The notes: generated by a model from the sequence alone, not told the origin. Positions 37,861 to 45,737 are shown, numbered from the stretch's first letter. The stretch: DNA of 64,000 nt from Halobacterium sp. CBA1132 (GCF_001485535.1 NZ_BCMZ01000001.1:1116001-1180000), one strand, 5' to 3'. Translations and numbers: made by a program.

Positions 37861-37957
37861 TGCGGCTTACGCCGCCGCTTCCTCAGCGCCAAGAACACCG
37901 CGGAGCGAAGCTCCGCGAGCCCTCGACGCGTCGATTTGCGGCTTACGCCGCTGCTTA
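37861..37957 (-). repeat. Duplicated 3' end of rpl11 flanking a strong hairpin
   Basis: The bases at 37867-37896 encode, on the minus strand, VLGAEEAAA plus stop, exactly the last nine residues and stop of L11, whose true end is at 37955. The 15-mer TGCGGCTTACGCCGC occurs in both copies (37861 and 37938). Between them lies CGCGGAGC-GAA-GCTCCGCG (37899-37917), an 8-bp stem. The copies differ by silent changes, so the duplication is not recent. Confidence 0.75.
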
Positions 37958-38446
37958 CGCTGCCGCTTCTTCCGCGCCGAGAACTTCGTCGTACTCGCCG
38001 GACGCGACGCGCTCGTTGAACGTCCGCGCGTCCTCGCCCTCGATGGTGACGCCCATGGAAGCGCAGGTGCCCGCGACTTCCTTCGCGGCGTTACGGGTGT
38101 CGTACGCCAGCAGGTCGGGCTTCTTCTGCTCGGCGATGGTCTTCAGCTGCTCGATGGAGAGGTCCGCGACGAACTCCTCGTTGGGCTCGCCGGAACCGGT
38201 CTCGAAGCCGGCCTCGTCCTTCACGAGGGCGGCCGTCGGCGGGACACCGACTTCGATGGTGAACGAGCCGTCCTCCTCGTACTCGATGGTGACCGGGACC
38301 TCCGTACCGTCGAAGGCGGCGGTCTGCTCGTTGATTTCCTGTACGACTGCCTGCACGTCGACGGGCGTCGGTCCGAGCTCGGGACCGAGCGGCGGGCCGG
38401 GGTCGGCCTGGCCGCCTGCCACGAGCACTTCGATAGTCTCAGCCAT
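37955..38446 (-). CDS. rpl11: Ribosomal protein L11
   Basis: Binds the GTPase-centre rRNA. 163 residues. N-terminal domain with GGQADPGPPLGPELGPTPVDV (the thiostrepton-site Pro-rich part), C-terminal rRNA-binding domain with KKPDLLAYDTRNAAKEVAGTC. TTTAAT centred about 27 bases before the ATG (38471-38476) is the TATA box. It is a separate unit from the rpl1 operon and lies convergent to the methyltransferase gene. Confidence 0.97.
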   Translation of the reverse strand: MAETIEVLVAGGQADPGPPLGPELGPTPVDVQAVVQEINEQTAAFDGTEVPVTIEYEEDGSFTIEVGVPPTAALVKDEAGFETGSGEPNEEFVADLSIEQLKTIAEQKKPDLLAYDTRNAAKEVAGTCASMGVTIEGEDARTFNERVASGEYDEVLGAEEAAA

Positions 38447-38515
38447 ACCCGAACGAACCGTCGCCGCGGCTTTAATCCTTTCTTTCTCCGGAGCGCCAGT
38501 CGGTCGCCGAGCCGG

Positions 38516-38716
38516 CTACGGGAGGCTCACGCCCTGCCGAGCGAGGTACTCGCTGACGTTCTTGATGACGACGGGGCTGCCGATGATGCGCACCGTCTCC
38601 TCGCGTTCGAGAAAACTCACCGTGAACTCCTCGTCGATGTCCTCGCGGTACCCCTCCAGCGTCGAGGCGGGCAACACGATCTGCGTGCTGTCGCGCAGGT
38701 TGGAGGGGTCCGGCAT
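38516..38716 (-). CDS. VNG_1110C family protein
   Basis: 66 residues from ATG 38716. An ATG at 38725 also exists, but a TTCATACTTC TATA-like element lies 26 bases before 38716 and only 17 before 38725. The chain has QIVLPASTLEGYREDIDEEF and SFLEREETVRIIGSPVVIKNV, an alpha/beta pattern without membrane span. The neighbourhood (rpl11 on one side, DRG GTPase divergent on the other) matches the Halobacterium VNG_1110C locus as I remember it. Function unknown. Confidence 0.87.
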   Translation of the reverse strand: MPDPSNLRDSTQIVLPASTLEGYREDIDEEFTVSFLEREETVRIIGSPVVIKNVSEYLARQGVSLP

Positions 38717-38816
38717 CACCGGCATTCTCTTGAGACGAAGTATGAACGTGTCGAAAACAATCCCTGTCGGGCGGGAGGGAAAGCGCTTTTCGGCGGCAGT
38801 AGCCTACTGCAGAGTA

Positions 38817-39929
38817 ATGGGTCTGGAGGAGGAAATCGAACAGCTCGAAGAAGAAATCTCGGAGACGCCGTACAACAAGTCCACGGAGGCGCACATCGGC
38901 CGCCTGAAGGCGAAGCTCGCCGAGAAGAAGGAGAAACTCGAGAAACAGCAGTCCGGCGGCAGCGGCGGCGGCGGGTACGCCGTCGAACAGCACGGCGACG
39001 CCACAGTCGCGCTCGTCGGGTTCCCCTCTGTCGGGAAGTCCTCGCTCATCAACGCGATGACGAACGCCGACAGCGAGGTCGGCTCCTACGAGTTCACCAC
39101 GCTCGATGTCAACCCCGGGATGCTGGAGTACCGCGGCGCGAACATCCAACTGCTGGACGTGCCGGGGCTCATCGAGGGCGCGGCCGGCGGCCGCGGCGGC
39201 GGGAAAGAAATTCTGTCCGTGATTCGGGCGGCGGACCTCGTCATCTTCATGCTGTCCCCGTTCGAAATCGAGCAGTACGACCGGCTCTCTGAGGAGCTCT
39301 ACAACGTCAACATTCGCGTCGACGAGGAGCCGCCGTCGGTGACCGTCCGCCGGAAGGGCAAGGACGGCATCGACGTGAACACCTCGGGTGACCTCGAACT
39401 CGACCACGACACCGTCAAGGAGATTCTCCGCGAGCGCGGGTTCATCAACGCCAACGTCACCATCCGCAGGAACCCCTCCGTGGACAAACTCATCGACGGC
39501 ATCATGGACAACCGCGTCTACATGCCGTCGCTCGTCGCGGTGAACAAGGTCGACCTCATCGAACCGTCCTACGCGGAGACGATGAAGGAGAACCTCCGCG
39601 AGCACGGCATCGACCCCGACGACGCCATCTTCATCTCCGCGGAGAAGGGGAAAGGGCTGGACTCCCTCAAGGAACGAATGTGGGAGGAGCTCGGGCTCAT
39701 CCGCATCTACATGGACAAGCCCGGCCGCGGCGTCGACTACGAGGAGCCGCTGGTCATCCGGCGGGGAGAGACCGTCGACGACGCCCTCCAGAAGCTCGGC
39801 GGCACGCTCGACGAGCGCTTCCGGTTCGCGCGCGTTTCGGGGCCGTCCGCGCAACACGACGACCAGCAGGTCGGCCGCGACCACGTGCTCGAAGACGAGG
39901 ACGTCCTGCGCGTCATCGCGCGGCGGTAG
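38817..39929 (+). CDS. DRG family GTP-binding protein (OBG/DRG type)
   Basis: 370 residues. An N-terminal coiled coil (LEEEIEQLEEEISE, AKLAEKKEKLEKQQ) with a Gly/Ser linker precedes the G domain: G1 GFPSVGKSSL, G2 YEFTTLDVNPG, G3 DVPGLIEGA, G4 NKVDLIEP, G5 SAEKG. A TGS domain closes the chain (IRIYMDKPGRGVDYEEPLVIRRGETV). DRG proteins act with ribosomes. An S5D2L-like insert is present between G3 and G4 as in eukaryotic DRGs. Next gene starts 1 base after its stop. Confidence 0.95.
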   Translation: MGLEEEIEQLEEEISETPYNKSTEAHIGRLKAKLAEKKEKLEKQQSGGSGGGGYAVEQHGDATVALVGFPSVGKSSLINAMTNADSEVGSYEFTTLDVNPGMLEYRGANIQLLDVPGLIEGAAGGRGGGKEILSVIRAADLVIFMLSPFEIEQYDRLSEELYNVNIRVDEEPPSVTVRRKGKDGIDVNTSGDLELDHDTVKEILRERGFINANVTIRRNPSVDKLIDGIMDNRVYMPSLVAVNKVDLIEPSYAETMKENLREHGIDPDDAIFISAEKGKGLDSLKERMWEELGLIRIYMDKPGRGVDYEEPLVIRRGETVDDALQKLGGTLDERFRFARVSGPSAQHDDQQVGRDHVLEDEDVLRVIARR

Positions 39930-39930
39930 C

Positions 39931-40350
39931 GTGACGAGCACCTGGCAGCGCCTCGCAGCAGTCGTGCTCGCGGGCGTGCTGCCGTGGGTGGTCGTCACGT
40001 TCGACGGCGGCTGGTATTCGGTCTTCTCCGTCGGCTTCCTCCACCTCGACCCGTTCTCGTTCACGTCCCTGCCGGAGTACGTCGCTCACGTCGGAAGCGT
40101 GCCGCCGCGCCTGTCCGCGTGGCCGACCGCGGTGTTGCTGTACGGGGCCGCACTTGCGACGGCAGTCGTCGATGACGCCGTCGGACTGGACTCGCGGATT
40201 CCCGCCGGCTTGCTGTTCCTCGCGGGCGTCGATGTCGGCTTTCTCGCGCTCTCGCTGTCCCGTCAGTCCACGATTCTCGCGTTCCCCGTGGGCGCGCTGT
40301 GGCTGTGGGCGGCCGTCTGGGTGGGGTACGGCGACGAACTGCTGGACTGA
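39931..40350 (+). CDS. TIGR04206-type membrane protein
   Basis: 139 residues from GTG 39931, one base past the DRG stop. Four hydrophobic segments (about 5-23, 50-75, 88-105, 113-130). The YVAHVG and LLFLAGVDVGFLALSLSRQ stretches match a haloarchaeal family TIGR04206 as I remember it. No known function. Co-transcription with the DRG gene is likely. Confidence 0.82.
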   Translation: MTSTWQRLAAVVLAGVLPWVVVTFDGGWYSVFSVGFLHLDPFSFTSLPEYVAHVGSVPPRLSAWPTAVLLYGAALATAVVDDAVGLDSRIPAGLLFLAGVDVGFLALSLSRQSTILAFPVGALWLWAAVWVGYGDELLD

Positions 40351-40410
40351 GCGGGTGCGGTCGCTTCCGCGTTCGGTACGCTTTTCGACGCGCCGCGTCA
40401 TCCCCCGGAC

Positions 40411-41196
40411 ATGAGCGAGTTCGTACTCGACCACGTGATGATGCGCGTCGGCGACCTCGACGCGAGCCTCGACTGGTACAAGACCCACCTCGACTACGTC
40501 GAATACGGCCGCTGGGAGGCCGACACGTTCGACATCGTCTACCTCGGCCCCGAGGACGTCCACGAGGAGGGCGCGCTGCTGGAGCTCACGTACAACCACG
40601 ACACCGACGAGTACGACGTCGGCGACGCGTGGGGCCACATCGCCGTGCGCGTCGAGGACGTCTACGACGCCTACGAGCAACTCATGGACGAGGGTGTCGA
40701 GGACTACCGCGACCCCGACTCCTGCGGCGGGTCGTACGCGTTCGTGAAGGATCCGGACGGCCACGAGGTCGAAATCGTCGAGCGCGACCACGGCGCGAAG
40801 TGGAGCCTCGACCACACGATGGTGCGCGTCGAGGACGCCGACGAACACCTCGGCTTCTGGACGCGGAAGTTCGAGTACGAGCACACGGGCCGCTGGGAGT
40901 CCGACACGTTCGCGAACTACTTCGCGAAGCCCGAGGGCGCCGCCGATGAGGCGATGGCGGTCGAACTCACGTACAACTACGACGGCCGTACCTACGACTT
41001 CGGCGACGCGTGGGGCCACCTCGCGATTCGCACCGATGACCTCGTCGACGACTGGGAGACCCTGATGGAGCGCGAGGCGGAGGACTACCGCGACCCCGAG
41101 TCCTGCGACTACAACTACGCGTTCACGGAGGACCCGGACGGCCACGAAATCGAGATTCTGAACCCCGCGGAGTCGCCGGTCGACCGCGAGGACTGA
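40411..41196 (+). CDS. Two-domain VOC (glyoxalase-like) protein
   Basis: 261 residues: two tandem VOC domains, residues 1-128 and 130-255. Metal ligands are in the expected places: LDHVMMRVGD (His) and LLELTYNHD (Glu) in the first; WGHIAVRVEDV (His) and GHEVEIVE (Glu); then LDHTMVRVED, WGHLAIRTDDL and GHEIEILNP in the second. The pattern is that of lactoylglutathione lyase-like enzymes, but haloarchaea use no glutathione, so the true substrate may be another thiol or aldehyde adduct. Confidence 0.9.
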   Translation: MSEFVLDHVMMRVGDLDASLDWYKTHLDYVEYGRWEADTFDIVYLGPEDVHEEGALLELTYNHDTDEYDVGDAWGHIAVRVEDVYDAYEQLMDEGVEDYRDPDSCGGSYAFVKDPDGHEVEIVERDHGAKWSLDHTMVRVEDADEHLGFWTRKFEYEHTGRWESDTFANYFAKPEGAADEAMAVELTYNYDGRTYDFGDAWGHLAIRTDDLVDDWETLMEREAEDYRDPESCDYNYAFTEDPDGHEIEILNPAESPVDRED

Positions 41197-41257
41197 CGTT
41201 CCCACATCGCGGGTTCGTGCCCGCCTGTTTTTCTCGGCGCGTTCGGTAGCCGCCAGT

Positions 41258-41323
41258 ATGGAGTGTACGCCCATCGGCCGCGTCGAGACGCCGTTCGCGT
41301 CCCGCGACGACGCGCCGTCCTAG
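41258..41323 (+). pseudogene. Remnant of a trmO-like gene (first 21 codons)
   Basis: ATG 41258 opens a 21-codon frame ending at TAG 41321-41323: MECTPIGRVETPFASRDDAPS. The pattern PIG(R/V)V.TPF.S..DAP is the N-terminus of TrmO, the tRNA t6A37 methyltransferase, where DAP is followed by RQG. The reading stops where dphB ends on the other strand, in a shared CTAG. I see nothing of the rest of trmO downstream. Most likely a rearrangement joined the trmO start to the dphB end. A real micropeptide cannot be excluded. Confidence 0.6.
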
Positions 41324-42120
41324 TCGCTTCGGAATTCTTCGAGCACGTCGGCTGGCGCGTCCGCAAGACCCGCGAGCGCGTCCGCTTCGACGTGGTGGAG
41401 GTCCCCCGGAATCACGAGCAAGTGCAGCGGGTCGCCGAAGTCCATCTCGGCGAGTGTGTCGAGACGGTCCGCGCGAACGGTGGCGTCGGGGGCGCCGGCG
41501 CGCGCGACGACGACGCCGAGCGCGTCCGGGTTCCAGTTGTCCGCGAGCAGGCCGGCGGCGTGGCTCGCGGTCATGTACTCGTCGCCGTCGACGCGCGGGT
41601 GGTCGACCTTGATGTCCAGATAACAGAGCGTGTGGAGGCCGCGCTCGCGGTTCGCCTCGACGGTTTCGACGACCGAACTCGGCACGCCGTCGGCGCCGTG
41701 CGCCCACTCGAAGGGCAGCGTCGTCGCTTTCCCGAAGCGGTAGTTCTGCAGGCCCGTGAGACTGGACGCCGCGGACTCAGCGGTGGGAGCGTGGACCACG
41801 CGCGTGTCGATGCCGCGCTCTTCGGCGCGCAACCGCAGGTCGACGTGCGTCGTCGAAATCATCGTGTCGCCCGCCGTGAGGAACACGCAGTCCCCGGACT
41901 CAGCCGCGTCGAGAATCGGCTCGGGATCCTGTTCGACGCCCGCGCGCTCCCGCACCTCGATGTCGGTGTCGTGGTAGGCTTCGAGGTCGGCGACGTCGGC
42001 GCCGACGAGCTTGCTGGTGTAGAACTCCGCGAACGCGCGGTCGGCGTCGGCGATGGCGTCGGCGCCAGCCACCGTGACCGAGCGCTCGTCGTAGAGACCG
42101 AGGCCGACGAACGTGAGCAT
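41320..42120 (-). CDS. dphB: Diphthine synthase
   Basis: Methylates the modified His of elongation factor 2 on the way to diphthamide. 266 residues, tetrapyrrole methylase-like fold. LTFVGLGLYDERSVT at the N-terminus, YTSKLVGAD, LTAGDTMISTTHVDLRLRA, SSLTGLQNYRFGK and YMTASHAAGLL are DphB motifs. Full length. Its C-terminus (EEFRSD) overlaps the end of the trmO-like remnant by 4 bases. Divergent to the trm5-type gene. Confidence 0.95.
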   Translation of the reverse strand: MLTFVGLGLYDERSVTVAGADAIADADRAFAEFYTSKLVGADVADLEAYHDTDIEVRERAGVEQDPEPILDAAESGDCVFLTAGDTMISTTHVDLRLRAEERGIDTRVVHAPTAESAASSLTGLQNYRFGKATTLPFEWAHGADGVPSSVVETVEANRERGLHTLCYLDIKVDHPRVDGDEYMTASHAAGLLADNWNPDALGVVVARAGAPDATVRADRLDTLAEMDFGDPLHLLVIPGDLHHVEADALAGLADAPADVLEEFRSD

Positions 42121-42202
42121 ACGTCCCGTAGCCGGCGGACCGCCCTATGGGTTTCGAGACGCAAGCGACACGGGTAAGGCCGCGCCCGCCCGACTCTCGG
42201 CC

Positions 42203-43300
42203 ATGTCAGTGCCGTGCGTCCGCGTCCCGACGGACGAGGGCGAAGCCACGCGCCGCCGGCTCGCGGACGAGAACTTGGTGGTCGACGAGTACGCCATCAC
42301 GGCCAGCGACGGCGACCTCTACATTCCCGTCAGCGACGCCGAGGCAGTCCCCGAGGACCTCGAAGTCGTAGAGTTCGACGTTCCCGAGCGCGAGACGCCG
42401 ACGACACCTGCAGAAATACTCGGATTCGAGCCGAGCTACGAGCGCCTCGGTGACGTCGTCATCATCGACGAGGACGACACCGAGCGCGCCCGCGAAATCG
42501 CCGACGCCGTGATGAAGTCGGACGTTCGTGCGAAGACGGTCGTCAACCGCGCGTCGAAGGTGAAGGGAACCGAGCGCGTCCGCGACTGGGACGTCGTCGC
42601 CGGGAACGGGACCGAGACGGTTCATACGGAGTACGGCTGCGAGTTCGAACTGGACCTCGCGACGGTGTACTTCTCGCCGCGCCTCGCGACCGAGCGCCAC
42701 CGCGTCGTCGAACAAGTCGAGCGCGCGGCCGAGCGTAGCGAGGCCGCGGAACGGGCGAGTAGCGAGGGACAGAGTCCCTCGGACCGTTCGAGCGGGCGAA
42801 GCCCGCGAGAAAACGGGGAGGGACGACCCGAGAGCCATGGCGAGCACGCCTTCGACATGTTCGCGGGCGTCGGTCCGTACGCCGTCCCGATGGCGGAGGC
42901 GGGCGCTGAGGTCGTCGCAACGGACATCAACGAGGACGCCGTCGACTACCTCCGGCGCAACGCCGAGCGGAATGGGGTGAGCGAGCGCGTGACCGCCATC
43001 GCGGGGAACGTCCGAGACGTCGCTGGCGAGTACGAGAACTGGGCGGACCGCATCGTGATGAACCTCCCCCACACCGCCGACGAGTTCCTCGACACCGCCG
43101 TCGCGCTCGCCGGCGACGACTGTGTGATTCACTTCTACGACTTCCAGCACGAGGACGACCTGTACACGCCCTGTGAGGCCGCGATTCGCGAGGCCGCCGA
43201 ACCCGAGTACGACGTCACAATCGAGAACGAGCGCACCGTGCGGTCGTACGCGCCCCACGAACTCAACGTCGTCGTGGACGCCCGACTGACGCGCCGGTGA
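42203..43300 (+). CDS. tRNA (guanine37-N1)-methyltransferase, Trm5 type, with repeat-coded insert
   Basis: 365 residues from ATG 42203. N-terminal substrate domain (SVPCVRVPTDEGEATRRRL), middle with VNRASKVKGTERVRDW and the ELDLATVYFSPRLATER motif, then the SAM domain: FDMFAGVGPYAVPMA, VVATDINEDAV, IVMNLPHTADEFL. Between YFSPRL and the SAM loop sits an Arg/Ser/Glu-rich insert of about 35 residues (residues 172-210) coded by palindromes at 42724-42806. It lies in a surface loop by position, so activity is probably kept. Trm5a/b/c class not decided. Confidence 0.9.
   Translation: MSVPCVRVPTDEGEATRRRLADENLVVDEYAITASDGDLYIPVSDAEAVPEDLEVVEFDVPERETPTTPAEILGFEPSYERLGDVVIIDEDDTERAREIADAVMKSDVRAKTVVNRASKVKGTERVRDWDVVAGNGTETVHTEYGCEFELDLATVYFSPRLATERHRVVEQVERAAERSEAAERASSEGQSPSDRSSGRSPRENGEGRPESHGEHAFDMFAGVGPYAVPMAEAGAEVVATDINEDAVDYLRRNAERNGVSERVTAIAGNVRDVAGEYENWADRIVMNLPHTADEFLDTAVALAGDDCVIHFYDFQHEDDLYTPCEAAIREAAEPEYDVTIENERTVRSYAPHELNVVVDARLTRR
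42724..42806 (+). repeat. Triple-hairpin palindromic repeat, in frame within the trm5-type gene
   Basis: Three perfect stems in a row: CGCGGCC/GGCCGCG with the 11-nt loop GAGCGTAGCGA (42724-42748); GAGGGAC/GTCCCTC with loop AGA (42764-42780); GCGGGC/GCCCGC with loop GAA (42792-42806). They encode a hydrophilic peptide with AERSEAAERASSEGQS. The first two correspond in order and loop to the repeat in the DR2241-type gene. Confidence 0.75.
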
Positions 43301-43408
43301 TTCGCAAGGCTTATTTCTTGAATCCGGTTACGGAGAAATGCACGAAGCGTGCCGGTGTCCTGCCGAGTGCAGCGAGGCAGGGTTCGGGACACGAGTGAAA
43401 CGGTGTGT
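43301..43408 (+). promoter_or_regulatory. Leader region of tRNA-Thr with hairpins
   Basis: GCTTATTTC (about 43309-43317) may be the promoter TATA element. The stretch to the tRNA folds into GCACG-AAG-CGTGC (43340-43352) and CCTGCC/GGCAGG with the 11-nt loop GAGTGCAGCGA (43359-43381), a member of the repeat family seen in two coding genes. A 5' tRNA leader with this fold would have to be removed by RNase P. Confidence 0.5.
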
Positions 43409-43482
43409 GCCGGTATAGCTCAGACTGGTAGAGCGATTCCTTCGTAAGGAATAGGCCAAGGGTTCAAATCCCTTTACCGGCT
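43409..43482 (+). tRNA. tRNA-Thr (anticodon CGT)
   Basis: 74 bases fold as a full cloverleaf: acceptor GCCGGTA / TACCGGC with discriminator T, D-arm GCTC...GAGC with GGTAGA, anticodon stem ATTCC/GGAAT around loop TTCGTAA (anticodon CGT, reading ACG), T-arm AAGGG-TTCAAAT-CCCTT. No intron, and CCA is not encoded. A GCAGG-TTCGAAG-CCTGC hairpin follows at 43490-43506. Confidence 0.95.
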
Positions 43483-43489
43483 CTACGCC

Positions 43490-43506
43490 GCAGGTTCGAA
43501 GCCTGC
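43490..43506 (+). terminator. Hairpin just after tRNA-Thr, T-arm-like
   Basis: GCAGG/CCTGC with the 7-base loop TTCGAAG starts 8 bases after the tRNA. It could be a processing or termination hairpin. The loop also fits a tRNA T-loop (TTCGA), so a leftover 3' tRNA fragment is an alternative. Confidence 0.35.
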
Positions 43507-43692
43507 ACCCACGTTCTCTGATTTCTACTCTCCGAGCGTCAGCGTCGTCCAACTTGGGTCGTTCGTCGGACCGGAACCCGGATAGCGGCCGCGCGACTAT
43601 CGGAGAGTCGTGTACACGACCGTTTCCTGGAGCACTTCGGGTTGGGCGGATTCTCGGGACCGACAGTTCGGTGACCCTCGGGGAGTCCACCA

Positions 43693-44097
43693 GTGAACAA
43701 CAAGCGCCACCACGACGAGTACGGTGGCCGGAAGGACCTCCAGAACGCCGGCTGGCAAATCCACAAACGCGACGCCGTGGCGTTCAACTCCGGGAGCGAG
43801 ACGGACAGACACCTCGTCGCGAAGGCGCTGGTCGCGAAGGTGCTGCGTGACCGCGGCTACCGCGTCGACACCGAGGTCGTCAAGGAGGGTGTCGGGGAAA
43901 TCGACGTCGTCGCGTACGGGCTGGACGAGCCGCCGTTCGCGGTCGAAGTCGAGACGAACCCCACGAAGGCAGTCGTCTCGGACAAGGTCAGTCGGTACTA
44001 TCGCGGGGAGCCGTTCTGCGAGTGTTACGTGCTCGACGTCGACGACCTGCCGGATTCGATTGCGGACGCTCGCGAGTGGGTGGAAGCCCAAATCTGA
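43693..44097 (+). CDS. PD-(D/E)XK-nuclease-like haloarchaeal protein
   Basis: 134 residues from GTG 43693. The core GEIDVVAYG (Asp71) followed 14 residues later by FAVEVETN (Glu85, Glu87) has the spacing of the PD-(D/E)XK fold, with E-V-E in place of E-X-K; Lys92 close by may substitute. An N-terminal helix holds GSETDRHLVAKALVAKVL. No methylase or helicase partner is nearby. It lies 210 bases past tRNA-Thr, a usual place for integrated DNA. Function unknown; nuclease assignment is from motif spacing only. Confidence 0.7.
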   Translation: MNNKRHHDEYGGRKDLQNAGWQIHKRDAVAFNSGSETDRHLVAKALVAKVLRDRGYRVDTEVVKEGVGEIDVVAYGLDEPPFAVEVETNPTKAVVSDKVSRYYRGEPFCECYVLDVDDLPDSIADAREWVEAQI

Positions 44098-44246
44098 GGG
44101 CCGCTCCGCGAGATTTCACTGACTCGAGACGCACCTCGAACGCATCACTTCGGAAACTCCGCTCACCGTCGATAGCGTCGGCAAGGGCGAGCCGTGAACT
44201 GGACGCCGCCACCAGTTCCTAAAGCGTCGAGGCACGAGGTGTGGGC

Positions 44247-44966
44247 ATGTCCGTCGCTGGTCTCCTGCACTCGATAGAGGAAGCGCTCGCGCCGGCTCGT
44301 GATGTCGTCCGGCCGGTGCTCTCGGACCATCGCGTGCTCGCCGCGTGGGCGGTGCTGGTCGCGGTGTCGGTGGGCGTGCTGTGGTGGGATTTGCGGCGGC
44401 ACAACGAGGCGATACCGTCGCTGATGCGGGCGGTCTGGTCGCTGGTGGTGTTGTACTCGGGCCCGGCGGGGCTGGCGCTGTACTGGTACGCGGGCCGGAC
44501 GCAGATAGCCCACGATTCGCTGTGGCGGCGCGGAGTGCGTTCGACCGCGCACTGCTACTCGGGCTGTGGCGCCGGCGAAGTGACGGGCGTCGTCCTGCTG
44601 GTGGGCGTGCTCGCCATCGAGAACACGGTCGCGACCACGCTCGGAACGTTTGCGTTCGCGTACGCGTTCGGATACGGGTTGACCGTCGGGCCGCTGCTCC
44701 AAGACGGGGAGGCGCTCGGCACCGCGGTCGCGGACGCGTTCTACACGGAGACGCCGTCGATTACCGTGATGGAGGTCACCGCCATCGGTACCGACCTGCT
44801 GCTGGCGGGCGGCGCGACTATCGGCCAACCGCTGTTCTGGGGCGCACTCGCGTTCTCGCTGTCCGTCGGATTCGTCGCGGCGTTCCCCGTGAACGTGGCG
44901 CTCATTCGCGTCGGGGTCAAGGAGGGCATGGCGAACCCAGCGGAGATGGGCGACGGGGGAGCGTGA
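44247..44966 (+). CDS. DUF4396 membrane protein
   Basis: 239 residues from ATG 44247 (GTG 44241 also possible). Six or so hydrophobic segments. The family motif is seen in STAHCYSGCGAGEVTGVVL (His, Cys pair and Glu, perhaps a metal site) and VMEVTAIGTDLLLAGGATIGQPLFW. DUF4396 proteins have no established role; the conserved His/Cys in a membrane helix suggests metal or copper handling (inference). Its end faces the MOSC gene with 3 bases between. Confidence 0.88.
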   Translation: MSVAGLLHSIEEALAPARDVVRPVLSDHRVLAAWAVLVAVSVGVLWWDLRRHNEAIPSLMRAVWSLVVLYSGPAGLALYWYAGRTQIAHDSLWRRGVRSTAHCYSGCGAGEVTGVVLLVGVLAIENTVATTLGTFAFAYAFGYGLTVGPLLQDGEALGTAVADAFYTETPSITVMEVTAIGTDLLLAGGATIGQPLFWGALAFSLSVGFVAAFPVNVALIRVGVKEGMANPAEMGDGGA

Positions 44967-44969
44967 CAG

Positions 44970-45737
44970 TCAGATTGTCCGCACTTCGTCGCCGACGTGT
45001 AGCGTCCGCCCGCGGTTCGCGTCGGGGACGTCTGCGATGAGCATGAGCGTGTAGAAGTGGTCGAAGGCCTCGGGGTCGGCGAACTCGGGGAAGGTTTCCT
45101 CGCGTTTCTGAACAAACGTCTCGCGGAAGTCCGGCGTGGGTTCGCCGGTGTCGGGGTCGCGGCTGGGGACGACGCAGCGCCCGCACGGGGTGATGCCCTC
45201 GAAGCGGACGCCGCCCGCCTCGAAGGCGGGGGCGTCGGCGCCGACGAAGCGGTCCTCCCAGAACGCGGGGACGCCGGCGACTTCGACGTTCGCGCGGAGG
45301 CGGCGGCGCACGCTGTCGACAGTGAGGTTGTCGAACCACGACGCGACCTCGCGGAGCGTGGCGGTGCTGACGACCGACGGCCCCATCTCGCGGCGGTCGA
45401 CGTAACCGAGTTCGCCGTCGCGTTCGAGCGCGAGCGCCTCGTCGAAGAACTCGGAGAACCACGCCTCCGCCTCGCCGGGGTCGTCGTCGAGGTGGAAGCG
45501 TTCGGTCTCGCCGTCCCGAGTCTCGACGACGAGTTCGCGGGCGTCGCGGTCGAAGTCGGTGTCGAGGTCGTGGACGCGGGCGGTGCGCTTGCCGTTGAGT
45601 ACGTCGCCGTCGTCGTCGAAGAAGGCGTACGTGCGGTCGTCGGCGAGCGTTCCGCCCTCCGTGACGTCGGCGGCGTCGACCTCGGTGCCGTCCAGCCCCT
45701 TGACGGGGTAGACGCGCAATCGGTCGATTCGTGGCAT
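44970..45737 (-). CDS. MOSC-domain protein (mARC-like)
   Basis: 255 residues from ATG 45737. N-terminal beta barrel (RIDRLRVYPVKGLDGTEV, DDRTYAFFD) and C-terminal MOSC domain with the Mo-cofactor Cys in ITPCGRCVVPSRDPDTGE. This is the YcbX/mARC layout, molybdenum enzymes that reduce N-hydroxylated compounds with an electron donor. No ferredoxin domain is fused. With the sulfite-oxidase-like protein at 17819 it is one of two molybdopterin proteins in the window. Confidence 0.9.
   Translation of the reverse strand: MPRIDRLRVYPVKGLDGTEVDAADVTEGGTLADDRTYAFFDDDGDVLNGKRTARVHDLDTDFDRDARELVVETRDGETERFHLDDDPGEAEAWFSEFFDEALALERDGELGYVDRREMGPSVVSTATLREVASWFDNLTVDSVRRRLRANVEVAGVPAFWEDRFVGADAPAFEAGGVRFEGITPCGRCVVPSRDPDTGEPTPDFRETFVQKREETFPEFADPEAFDHFYTLMLIADVPDANRGRTLHVGDEVRTI

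Noticed and set aside
38472-40064. 530-codon minus-strand frame opposite the DRG GTPase gene
   Set aside because: All G-box motifs are on the plus strand; the minus frame is compositionally biased.
41263-42177. 304-codon plus-strand frame over dphB
   Set aside because: Shadow of dphB, whose family motifs are clear on the minus strand.
42719-42840. Possible mini-intein in the trm5-type gene
   Set aside because: No splice-junction Cys/Ser or His-Asn; the insert is short and made of hairpins.
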